From JADHUC01 sp964617665 (GTDB lineage: Bacteria > Planctomycetota > Planctomycetia > Pirellulales > Pirellulaceae): DNA of 23,570 bases. The stretch lies in assembly GCA_964617665.1 (NCBI GenBank), contig CAZUAH010000191.1, positions 1 to 23,570 on the forward strand, given 5' to 3'. Both the position numbers and the translations under genes were made by a program. The notes below the pieces were generated by a model. It searched no databases and was not told the DNA's origin. It saw only the letters and a list, made by a program, of their open reading frames with translations. Positions 1-7,662 of this stretch are shown in pieces. Each line of letters starts with the position of its first letter. The stretch's first letter is position 1.

Positions 1-114
1 CGAGGCAGCCCCCCTTATCCTGCATTTCCTCTTGCGGACACTGCGACCTTCTTCCTCAAACGGCCAGTCTTACCGTGGCCCTCTAGGCTAGGGGTGAGTG
101 ACGCTTCACTGAAC

Positions 115-1536
115 TCAATAGTCTTCGCCGTTCAGGCTCCGGATGACCGACTTCTGCCATGCCGTCAGCTCGCCCTTCATTGCTTCAACTCGCTCAGACG
201 TCTGACCGGCGAGGTCGTTCTGTTCCTGTGGGTCGTCTTCGAGGTCGTACAACTCGAATCGAGCTGTGCCGTCCTTGCCGGATTTGCGGTGAAGCTTGAA
301 ACGTCCGTCGATCCACGCGGAATGTCCGGGCAGTTCATCCACGGAAAAGCGTTTGGTGATCTGGCCGGGATCCGGTTCTGGCTTGGAGGCCGGCCGCTCG
401 CCTTTCTCCTCTGCGAGCATCTGTTGCAGGATCGCTGTGCTTCGCTTGCCAATGCCGCCAATGGGATAGACCCAGAAGCCGAGCGGTTTCTCGCGTCTCT
501 CCATGCGGCCTTCGATCAGCGGAACCAGACTTGTGCCGTCTAGCGGCGGTTGCTGTTCGATGCTTGCGCCGACGATGTCCAACAATGTTGGGTAGATGTC
601 TACAGTGCCGCAGGGCACAGCGCTGATCCGCGGGCGTTTGATCCGGGCGGGCCATTCGATAATGGCCGGTTCGCGAATACCGCCCTCGTACAAGTTGCCT
701 TTGTTGCCTCGCAGCCCGCCGGTCGAGCCGACCTTCAAGGCCCCGTTGTCGCTGGTGTACCAGAACAAGGTATTTTCGGCGATTCCCAACTCGCGCAGTT
801 CGTCGCGGAGACTGCCGACGGCCGCGTCGATCCCTGTGATCTCGCCGTAGAAGTGCTGTAGTTGTTTCGGCTGGTCCGCGTACATCTTCCGAAACTTCTC
901 CGTCGCGATGTGAGGGCCGTGCGGCGAGCCAAACCAGACGACCGCCAGGAACGGCTGGTTGCGCTTCACGCACCCTTGGATGAAGTCAATCGCAGCACCG
1001 GCCGCTACCTGCGAACTTTCTCCTTTGGTTTGTACGACCTTGCCGTTGTGGCTCATCAGCGGATCGTTCTCGTAGAAGTTTGGGCTGGACAACCATTCGT
1101 CGAAGCCGCTGTTGCCGGGACACGCAGGACTGTCGGCTCGCACCGGCCCGACGTGCCATTTACCAAAGTGCCCCGTTGCGTAGCCGGCTGTCTTTAGTGC
1201 TTCGGCGACCGTTACTTCCTGAGGACGCAGGCTGTGACCCCACGAAAAACAGCCGAAGCGATTCGGATGGCGGCCGGTCAACACGCTGCCTCGCGTTGGC
1301 GAACAAACCGGCGCGGCGGCGTAGAATCGCTCTAGCCGCAGGCATGTTGCTGCCATTTCGTCCAGCACCGGCGTTTTCAACACCGGATGCCCGCGATAAC
1401 CAACGTCGCCCCAGCCCTGATCGTCGGCCATACATAGAACGACGTTCGGTCGCGAAGCCTCCGCCGCAGGGCTCACGTTGGGAGCCGCCAGAGCGGCCGT
1501 CATCAGAAGAATGGTCAAGCAAATGGCCGTGCGCAT
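115..1536 (-). CDS. Secreted type I sulfatase (arylsulfatase family)
   Basis: A 473-residue formylglycine-dependent sulfatase, expected to hydrolyse sulfate esters, probably on glycans, in the periplasm or outside the cell. Residues 1-25 are a signal peptide (basic start, hydrophobic run, Ala-rich cleavage region). The core begins at about residue 29 with RPNVVLCMADDQ, where D38 and D39 are likely Ca ligands. The signature C78-S-P-T-R82-G carries the cysteine that is converted to formylglycine. TGHFGKWHVG lies near residue 121 and TSDNG near 261, both typical of the family. The C-terminal part around FELYDLEDDPQEQNDL is the usual sulfatase end. GGAGG stands nine bases upstream of the ATG. It diverges from the oxidoreductase at 1765. 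The family is certain from the sequence; the substrate cannot be read. Confidence 0.96.
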   Translation of the reverse strand: MRTAICLTILLMTAALAAPNVSPAAEASRPNVVLCMADDQGWGDVGYRGHPVLKTPVLDEMAATCLRLERFYAAAPVCSPTRGSVLTGRHPNRFGCFSWGHSLRPQEVTVAEALKTAGYATGHFGKWHVGPVRADSPACPGNSGFDEWLSSPNFYENDPLMSHNGKVVQTKGESSQVAAGAAIDFIQGCVKRNQPFLAVVWFGSPHGPHIATEKFRKMYADQPKQLQHFYGEITGIDAAVGSLRDELRELGIAENTLFWYTSDNGALKVGSTGGLRGNKGNLYEGGIREPAIIEWPARIKRPRISAVPCGTVDIYPTLLDIVGASIEQQPPLDGTSLVPLIEGRMERREKPLGFWVYPIGGIGKRSTAILQQMLAEEKGERPASKPEPDPGQITKRFSVDELPGHSAWIDGRFKLHRKSGKDGTARFELYDLEDDPQEQNDLAGQTSERVEAMKGELTAWQKSVIRSLNGEDY

Positions 1537-1764
1537 AGCATTGATCCTCCAGTGTCGGGTACCGGATGCTCGTTTGCGATCACCATAAGCTCGTCAGCCC
1601 GAAATGTCAAAAGCCGTGCGGATATTGGCACGCAGAATCCGCTTCATGTCACTTTGCCGTCGGTTGCTTGACGACGGTCCAGTGCATAGTTACCTTCGAC
1701 AGACGCACGAGTGACACATGGCCCAACAAGACCCAACCGAAGATACCACAGGAAGGAAGATACC
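1537..1764. promoter_or_regulatory. Divergent intergenic region between sulfatase and oxidoreductase
   Basis: This 228-base gap separates two divergent genes and must hold both promoters. On the plus strand TTGACG (1668-1673) and TACCTT (1691-1696) are 17 bases apart and make a moderate sigma70-like candidate. GGAAGGAAG just before 1765 is a good ribosome binding site. No clear operator palindrome was found. The promoter call is only pattern matching. Confidence 0.3.
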
Positions 1765-3054
1765 ATGTCCAAGAACAACCGTCGCGAGTTTCTGGGCGCT
1801 GCCGCCGCAGCCGGCACGTTGGCTTTGAGCCGTTCGGTCCACTGCCAGGACGCCGAAAACAAGAAGACGCTGAAAATGGGCGTGATCGGCGTCGGCTGGT
1901 ACGGAATGGTTGATGCCAAGGCCGCGTTGAAGGTGGGCGGCGTCGAGGTGACGGCGGTTTGCGACGTCGATAGTGAACATCTCGCTAAGGCCGCCGAGGA
2001 TCTGGAGAAGCTTCAGGGCAAACGACCGCAGACATTCAAGTTGTACGAGGAGATGCTCGACAGGGCCGATTTGGATGTCGTCGTCATCGGCACGCCACCG
2101 CAATGGCACGCGCTGCAGTTGCTCGCTTGCATCAAACGAGGGCTGGACGTGTACTGCGAGAAGCCATTGGCGTACGATATTCGCGAAGGTCGCGCCATGG
2201 CCGATGCGGTGAAGAAAAGCAAATGCATCGTCCAAATCGGCTTCCAACGCCGTCAAAGCCAGGCTCTCCACCAAGTCGCCGAATTCGTCAAGGCGGGCAA
2301 GGCTGGACGGATCGTGCAAGCCGACGTTCAGATCCACTACCGCGCCGGCACCAAGGACACCACGCCGCAGGATCCACCGGCTTCACTCGACTGGGAACTC
2401 TGGTGCGGTCCGGGGCCAATGATTCCGTACAGCCCGCAAGTCGGCCACAAGAGCTGGCGGTTGGAGAAGACCAGCGGCCACGGCCATCTGGTCGACTGGG
2501 GTATCCACAACGTCGACGCCACCCGAATGGTCCTTGGTCTTTCGACGCCAAGACAGATCACGGCAGCCGGCGGCATCTACCAATACCAAGGCAAGATCAC
2601 GACACCCGACACGCTGACCACGCACTTCGAGTTCGAAGAATTGCCCGTCGTTTGGCGTCATCGCTTGTGGGGTGCGACTGAATACGACTCGAAAGTGAAC
2701 AACGGAATTTTCTTGTTTGGCGAAGAGGCCACCATATTTGCATCGGATCGCCGCTGGGTGGTAATCCCGAAGGGCGGAAGGGACAAACGGGAGGAATTCG
2801 ACGTCCCAAGCGACATGGGCACGCTACAAATGGCCAATTTCCTCGAATGCGTCCACACTCGCCAGCAACCGGACTGCCCGATCGAAGAGGGCTTCAAGGC
2901 GACGGCCACCGTCCAGTTGGGCATGATCGCTTACGAGTCAAATAGCGTCGTCCGCTGGAACGAGAAGTCCGAAGAGATCGTAGACAACCCAGAAGCGTCG
3001 AAGCTACTGAAGCGAGACTACCGCGCACCGTACGTGCATCCGTATCAGGGGTGA
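1765..3054 (+). CDS. Tat-exported Gfo/Idh/MocA family oxidoreductase
   Basis: A 429-residue NAD(P)-dependent oxidoreductase of the Gfo/Idh/MocA family, which acts on sugars, sugar acids or glycosides. The N-terminus has a twin-arginine signal (NNRREFLG, residues 4-11, then an Ala-rich hydrophobic stretch to about 25), so the enzyme should be exported folded with its cofactor. The Rossmann motif is G42-V-G44-W-Y-G47, the family motif C-E-K-P is at 131-134, and D244-W-G-I-H248 matches the catalytic D-x-x-x-H. ATG 1765 is preferred over an in-frame start at 1711 because a strong GGAAGGAAG site precedes it and the Tat motif then sits at the true N-terminus. It is flanked by two sulfatases, which suggests a role in oxidising sugars released from sulfated glycans; that role is inference. 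Confidence 0.94.
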   Translation: MSKNNRREFLGAAAAAGTLALSRSVHCQDAENKKTLKMGVIGVGWYGMVDAKAALKVGGVEVTAVCDVDSEHLAKAAEDLEKLQGKRPQTFKLYEEMLDRADLDVVVIGTPPQWHALQLLACIKRGLDVYCEKPLAYDIREGRAMADAVKKSKCIVQIGFQRRQSQALHQVAEFVKAGKAGRIVQADVQIHYRAGTKDTTPQDPPASLDWELWCGPGPMIPYSPQVGHKSWRLEKTSGHGHLVDWGIHNVDATRMVLGLSTPRQITAAGGIYQYQGKITTPDTLTTHFEFEELPVVWRHRLWGATEYDSKVNNGIFLFGEEATIFASDRRWVVIPKGGRDKREEFDVPSDMGTLQMANFLECVHTRQQPDCPIEEGFKATATVQLGMIAYESNSVVRWNEKSEEIVDNPEASKLLKRDYRAPYVHPYQG

Positions 3055-3104
3055 AGCGATGTCCGAGCCGTTAGCGTTCCCTATGTAGAATCAATCTAGA
3101 ATCT

Positions 3105-3172
3105 GGGAGGGCGAGGCTCCCGCCGAGCCGATACCAAGGGACGACATGGCTCAGCGGGAGCTTCGCCCTCCC
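3105..3172. repeat. GC-rich inverted repeat (25-bp arms, REP-like)
   Basis: The left arm (3105-3129, starting GGGAGGGCGAGGCTCCCGCC) pairs with the right arm (3148-3172) over 25 bases with one G-U wobble and one mismatch; the loop is 18 bases. It lies between the oxidoreductase and the second sulfatase and is followed a few bases on by TTTT, so it could also weaken read-through. It does not resemble the palindromes at 7510 and 11167. It looks like an interspersed planctomycete intergenic repeat, but only one copy is in this window. Confidence 0.75.
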
Positions 3173-3228
3173 GAGCCCCAGTTTTGTAACGCCCACTACT
3201 CTTACCAACCGTCACGGAGCCATCTGAG

Positions 3229-5127
3229 ATGACCAACTTTGGAAAGTGTCGCATTCTGAGAGTATTCCTGTTAGCTGTGCTCTTGGTCCTGCCGATCGCG
3301 GCTTCTGCCGACGAATCAACACCCGACCAACAACGTCCCAATATCTTGTGGATTACCGCCGAGGACCTCAGTCCAGTACTGGGCTGCTACGGCGACGATT
3401 ATGCGATTACGCCGAACCTGGATCGCCTCGCCCAGCAGGGCGTTCGCTACACACATGCGTTCGCCATGGCCAGCGTCTGTACACCGGCCCGGTCCTGTTT
3501 GACCACGGGCGTGTACTCTAGTTCGCTGGGCACGCAACATCTGCGGGGCGAACAGCCCTTGGCAAAGGGAATGAAGTGTTTTTCTGAATACCTGCGTGAC
3601 GTCGGCTACTACTGCACCAACAACGTCAAAGAGGATTACAACTTCCCCACACCCAAGACGGCCTGGGACGAATCCAGTGCCAAGGCCCACTGGCGGGGCC
3701 GCAAGCCGGGGCAGCCGTTCTTTGCCGTGTTCAATTTCATGACGACGCATCAGAGCCGAGTGCGCTTTCCCAAGGAGCAGTATGAAAGGCTGACTTCACG
3801 GCTTACGTCGAAGGAAAGGCACGATCCAGCCAAAGCGCCACTGCCACCGTACTATCCCGACACGCCGCTTGTCCGCCATGACGTGGCTCAACTGTACGAC
3901 TTGGTAACCGCTATGGACAAACAGACTCAAGATCTGCTGGATCAATTGAAGGAAGATGGCGTGGCTGACAATACAATCGTGTTCTTCTACTCGGACCACG
4001 GTACCGGTCTACCGCGTCACAAACGATGGTTATACGATTCCGGTACGCATGTGCCGATGATCCTCCATTTTCCAGAGAGGTACCAGGATCTGGCTCCAGT
4101 CAAACCCGGCGCGACATGCGACCGGCTTGTCAGTTTCGTTGATTTCGCGCCCACAGTGCTCAGCCTCTTGGGACTGGATATCCCCGAATACATGCAAGGC
4201 CGGGCATTTCTCGGCGATCAGGCCGGGGAACCTCGCGACTATGTGTTTGCCATTCGAGATCGCGTGGACGAAGTGTACGAGATGAGTCGTTCCGTTCGCG
4301 ATCATCGGTATCAGTACATCCGCAATTTCGTCCCACATCGCCCTCGAATGCAGCACAGCGATTTTTCGGAACACACGCCCACGCGCAAGGAGTTTCGACG
4401 GCTCGCGGCCGAAGGAAAGCTGACGGGCGCGGTAAAGGACTTCATGGCCCCGGTCAAGGCTCCCGAAGAACTGTACGACACGGAAACGGACCCTCATCAA
4501 ATCTGCAATTTGGCTGGCTCTCCCGATCATCGCGCAATCCTTGAACGCCTGCGAGGCGAGTTGCACGATTGGATGATCCGCACACGCGATACGGGCCTAA
4601 TGCCGGAAGTGGAAATGCGAGCTTGTTCCGAAGGCGGAGCGCCTTTCGATATGGCTCGCCAAACCGAACTGTTCGAGGTGGCCAGAGCACTGGCTGCGGC
4701 GGAAATGGTCGGCAAGGGGACGACAAACCGGGATCAACTGATCTCGTCGCTTGGCGACAGTGACGTCTCCGTCCGCTACTGGGCAGCGACCGGATTGGCT
4801 GCATTGGGGCCGGATGCGGCACCGGCAAAGGAGAAGCTTACCGAGGCATTGAGCGACGCCGCCCCGAATGTGCGATTTGCGGCTGCCGAAGCGTTATGTC
4901 ACGCGGGCCATGCAAAGAAGGCACTACCTGTACTGGTTGCGGGGCTCAAGAACGATGATCCCGTCGTTCGCCTACACGCGGCGATGACACTGGTTGCCGT
5001 CGGCGATTCGGCGCGACCTGTTGTGTTGGACATGAAGAAGACCATGAAAGAAGAAGCCGCCCGTGGTACGTATCCCCTTTACATCCGCTGGGGGCTGGCC
5101 TACGCGTTGAAGAGGCTACAGGAGTAG
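3229..5127 (+). CDS. Secreted sulfatase with C-terminal HEAT-repeat domain
   Basis: A 632-residue type I sulfatase. Residues 1-27 form a signal peptide ending in AASA. The catalytic domain starts at RPNILWITAEDLSP (36-49). The formylglycine signature is C84-T-P-A-R88. VFFYSDHG and the following H-K-R-W-L-Y-D-S-G-T-H-V-P-M stretch (about residues 250-280) match the second half of the active site. EELYDTETDPHQICNL near 420-435 closes the sulfatase fold. Residues from about 500 to 632 form at least three helical HEAT-like repeats with the D-x-x-V-R-x-x-A-A-x-A-L pattern. GGAG lies nine bases before the ATG. It probably works with the upstream oxidoreductase and divergent sulfatase, and may be co-transcribed with the former across the inverted repeat. 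Substrate unknown. Confidence 0.95.
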   Translation: MTNFGKCRILRVFLLAVLLVLPIAASADESTPDQQRPNILWITAEDLSPVLGCYGDDYAITPNLDRLAQQGVRYTHAFAMASVCTPARSCLTTGVYSSSLGTQHLRGEQPLAKGMKCFSEYLRDVGYYCTNNVKEDYNFPTPKTAWDESSAKAHWRGRKPGQPFFAVFNFMTTHQSRVRFPKEQYERLTSRLTSKERHDPAKAPLPPYYPDTPLVRHDVAQLYDLVTAMDKQTQDLLDQLKEDGVADNTIVFFYSDHGTGLPRHKRWLYDSGTHVPMILHFPERYQDLAPVKPGATCDRLVSFVDFAPTVLSLLGLDIPEYMQGRAFLGDQAGEPRDYVFAIRDRVDEVYEMSRSVRDHRYQYIRNFVPHRPRMQHSDFSEHTPTRKEFRRLAAEGKLTGAVKDFMAPVKAPEELYDTETDPHQICNLAGSPDHRAILERLRGELHDWMIRTRDTGLMPEVEMRACSEGGAPFDMARQTELFEVARALAAAEMVGKGTTNRDQLISSLGDSDVSVRYWAATGLAALGPDAAPAKEKLTEALSDAAPNVRFAAAEALCHAGHAKKALPVLVAGLKNDDPVVRLHAAMTLVAVGDSARPVVLDMKKTMKEEAARGTYPLYIRWGLAYALKRLQE

Positions 5128-5430
5128 GCTCTGCTTGAGAAAAGAAAGCTACGTGGCCGAGACGGAGGCTGACACACATGCCGTATTGGCCCTGCTACCA
5201 CAGTGCCGACGAACATGGTCGCTTGCCAGGTGACCATGACCATCGGATGGATTCCGCGCAATTCGCCCTCGATGGGAACACACATGGAGCCGAACTCTGC
5301 GGAATCTACACCAAGAAGGGCGCCGTCTATGACGCAATCGGTGACACGGTTTTTCTCATCACCGGGCTCGGTCGTTCGCCCAAGAAGTACTTCCTATCCA
5401 CGAAATCCCTCGATCAACACTCCTCGCAGT
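5128..5430. other. Intergenic stretch with a possible gene remnant
   Basis: About 300 bases lie between the convergent ends of the sulfatase and the TPR/cytochrome gene. The plus strand is open from an ATG at 5178 to 5507, running 77 bases into the 3' end of the opposite gene. It would encode 109 residues including GAVYDAIGDTVFLITGLGR, which reads like real protein, but there is no convincing ribosome binding site and no family was recognised. It may be a decayed gene or chance. No clear bidirectional terminator was seen. Confidence 0.25.
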
Positions 5431-7443
5431 TCATCGCGAAGGCTTTGAGTCCAGCGATGCCAAATACGATCTGCTGGTGGCCAGCGCCGCACGCTGATGA
5501 TCGGTAAGGACTGTCTTAGGCTCGCGCGACAGGGAAAGGCAGAATTGCACCACGTCGATCAACTGCTGCTGCGTCAATCCTCTGCTGGAGGGGTGCGGAG
5601 TGCCGGGCATTCCCGCAGCAATTCGCAGGTAGACGGCGGCGGCATTCTGACCGCCCTTCAACGATTCGCGAGTAAGGTCGCGCGTGCGTACGGGAAATCC
5701 TCGTTCGTCATGCCAAAGCTGTTCCTCCGCACCTGCGCCATCCTCGCCGTGACAGGTTGCGCAGCCCAACTCCTGGTACATCATTTTGCCGCGGACGATT
5801 GACGATGGTTCCGTTGATGCCATCGGCGGGACGACAATCGATTCGCCGGCGGAGACTAAGTGATCGACTGATTCTTCCACCTCTTGTTCGTCGACCTCTT
5901 CTTCCTCGAATTTCAGTAGGTTCACCAGCCGCTCGCGCAGACCTTCGCGACGCAGCCGGTGCACCTCCTCGGCCAGCAGACGCAGTTGATCATCGTCAAG
6001 GTTGTCATTGGAGGGCATCGAAGTTCCCGGAATGCCTCGCCGAAGCACGGTAATGGTGTCTTCCAATGTCGGAACGCCGTTCTTTGTACTCACCAGCCGG
6101 CTTGGTTCCTGGCGAAGATCGCGTGGAGGAGGAAACAAGTGCCGCGCTGCAAGGCCATTGCCATCGCCTTCCGCACCGTGGCAAGCGCCGCAGTGCAATA
6201 CGAACAGACGACGAGCCGGCGTCGATCCTCCGTCGCTCGTGGCGAGTTCAGCCGGCACGGGTTCAAGCTGTGTCATCGCGACGTCCAGAGGCAGAAATAG
6301 CTGCTTCATTTCCGCAGCGGCCACAGTGTCGTCGGGGGCGAGCGCCAGTTTTGTGCGAAGATCGTATGCCCTCGTAACGCGACTGCCCACGTCGGCCATG
6401 CGTGTGAACAGCCGTTCCGCCTCCGTCGCATTGCCCTGTATGCCTAAAAGACGCAGCACCGTCATCAGGACGCTGGGATCCTGTGTTCGCTGCACACCCG
6501 CTCGTTCGAACCATTGCTCCGCAGTTGGCAAATCGCCTCGATCCATGGCGATGCGTCCCATCTCTACGGCCACATCCGCCGAGGGTTCGTCGGTCTGGGT
6601 AAACGGCTCTAAGATAGCCTGCGCCTGATCCAAATTGGCCATTTTCCGCAGGATTCTCGCAGCGCCCAACGCAGCAACTTCGCTGGCGGGAGAAACAGAC
6701 GCCAATGCGGCGTATTGCCGAAATGCTTGCTGCTGTTGATCGTTCTGCTCGAGCATGTCCGCGATGGCAACATGGGACAGCTCATGACGCGATTCAAGCG
6801 CGAGCGCCGCCTGGTAGTGCTTGCGAGCCAGTTTCGTATCTCCGAGTGTTTCCCAATACTTGCCCATCATGTAAGCCACGTGAGGGTCGTTTGGGGAATC
6901 TGCGTTCCAGGCATCCAGGAGTTGTCTTGCCAAGCTTTCCCGGTCGCTGGCCAGACAACCGGACACGAACGCAGCCGGTACGCCGTACGTCGTAACGCCT
7001 TCTCCGGCAAACGCGTCCAACTGGGACTCTATCCCCTCGTACCAATCTCCCGCTTGAATGCGGTAGAGTCGGACCTCTCGTTCAATGCACGCGGGCGATA
7101 CGCCCTTCTCTGCCGCCGATTGCAGGGCCTCGCGCCAACGGTCGATTTGGCGAGACTGCCGAAAGCAGAACGCCAACATCATGTCGATCGCGCCGTCATC
7201 GGGGGCACCCCAGGCCGCTCGCGTCAAGTAGCGGCGAGCGTCACTGATCGCTCCGATTTGCAGCCGGTTCGTGGCCATGTGCTTCGCCCACAGCGAGTAA
7301 CTCCTTCGCCCGAAAAACGCCAACGCGACAACGGCCACTAGAAGAAGCAACCACACGGCGTGACGACGAGAGTAACGACGTCGAGCAAGCTGCCGACGCG
7401 GTGCCGCGTCTTTTCGGTTAGACTTTTTTCTCGGCCTTGCCAC
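5431..7443 (-). CDS. Membrane-anchored TPR protein with two cytochrome c domains
   Basis: A 670-residue protein. A very basic N-terminus (residues 1-28) is followed by one transmembrane helix (about 29-45), so the rest should face the periplasm. Residues 60-410 are tetratricopeptide-like helical repeats. Two c-type haem sites follow: C418-G-A-C421-H422 with a likely axial Met in GTSMPS (M476), and C561-A-T-C564-H565 with a likely axial Met in AGMPG (M612). A Glu-rich linker (about 510-530) separates them. The start is set at GTG 7443, with GGCGGGG just upstream, because the longer frame to 7584 is read through the palindromic repeat. It diverges from the haem-motif FG-GAP protein at 7663, so the two probably share a redox process in the cell envelope. 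TPRs suggest a docking role. Confidence 0.88.
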   Translation of the reverse strand: MARPRKKSNRKDAAPRRQLARRRYSRRHAVWLLLLVAVVALAFFGRRSYSLWAKHMATNRLQIGAISDARRYLTRAAWGAPDDGAIDMMLAFCFRQSRQIDRWREALQSAAEKGVSPACIEREVRLYRIQAGDWYEGIESQLDAFAGEGVTTYGVPAAFVSGCLASDRESLARQLLDAWNADSPNDPHVAYMMGKYWETLGDTKLARKHYQAALALESRHELSHVAIADMLEQNDQQQQAFRQYAALASVSPASEVAALGAARILRKMANLDQAQAILEPFTQTDEPSADVAVEMGRIAMDRGDLPTAEQWFERAGVQRTQDPSVLMTVLRLLGIQGNATEAERLFTRMADVGSRVTRAYDLRTKLALAPDDTVAAAEMKQLFLPLDVAMTQLEPVPAELATSDGGSTPARRLFVLHCGACHGAEGDGNGLAARHLFPPPRDLRQEPSRLVSTKNGVPTLEDTITVLRRGIPGTSMPSNDNLDDDQLRLLAEEVHRLRREGLRERLVNLLKFEEEEVDEQEVEESVDHLVSAGESIVVPPMASTEPSSIVRGKMMYQELGCATCHGEDGAGAEEQLWHDERGFPVRTRDLTRESLKGGQNAAAVYLRIAAGMPGTPHPSSRGLTQQQLIDVVQFCLSLSREPKTVLTDHQRAALATSRSYLASLDSKPSR

Positions 7444-7509
7444 GGTTTCCCCGCCAGGGGTAAGATCTATTGACGCAATTTCGCTACGGGTGAGGGATGG
7501 CACATCTCT

Positions 7510-7579
7510 TTGTTTAACGGCAAGCCGAAGGCGTCGGCTTTGTTCGTATCGCAGACGCCTTCGGCTTGCCGTTAAACAA
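7510..7579. repeat. Palindromic repeat, copy 1
   Basis: Perfect inverted repeat with 26-base arms (7510-7535 and 7554-7579) and an 18-base loop. The outer 22 bases of each arm, from GTTTAACGGCAAGCCGAAGG onward, are identical to those of copy 2 at 11167; the loops differ. Each arm contains CGGCAAGCCG, itself a short palindrome, so complex cruciforms are possible. It sits between divergent starts and therefore is not a transcription terminator for either gene. Confidence 0.93.
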
Positions 7580-7662
7580 GTCACTCTTGACCGAGAGGGG
7601 CACTATCTCGTCCGCCTTCTTTGGATTGTACGCTGTAGAGGCCTCATAGGATACCGACTCGC

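Noticed and set aside
1..114. Possible gene end or terminator at the left edge
   Set aside because: No convincing open frame or stable hairpin with T tract was found; only a 4-base stem around CCCT/AGGG.
94..543. Plus-strand open frame of 149 codons over the first sulfatase
   Set aside because: It lies antisense to a clear sulfatase with signature motifs and has no recognisable domain, so it is a shadow of a GC-rich gene.
7444..7584. Longer N-terminus for the TPR/cytochrome protein
   Set aside because: The extra 47 codons read through the palindromic repeat at 7510-7579, and a good ribosome binding site sits before GTG 7443.
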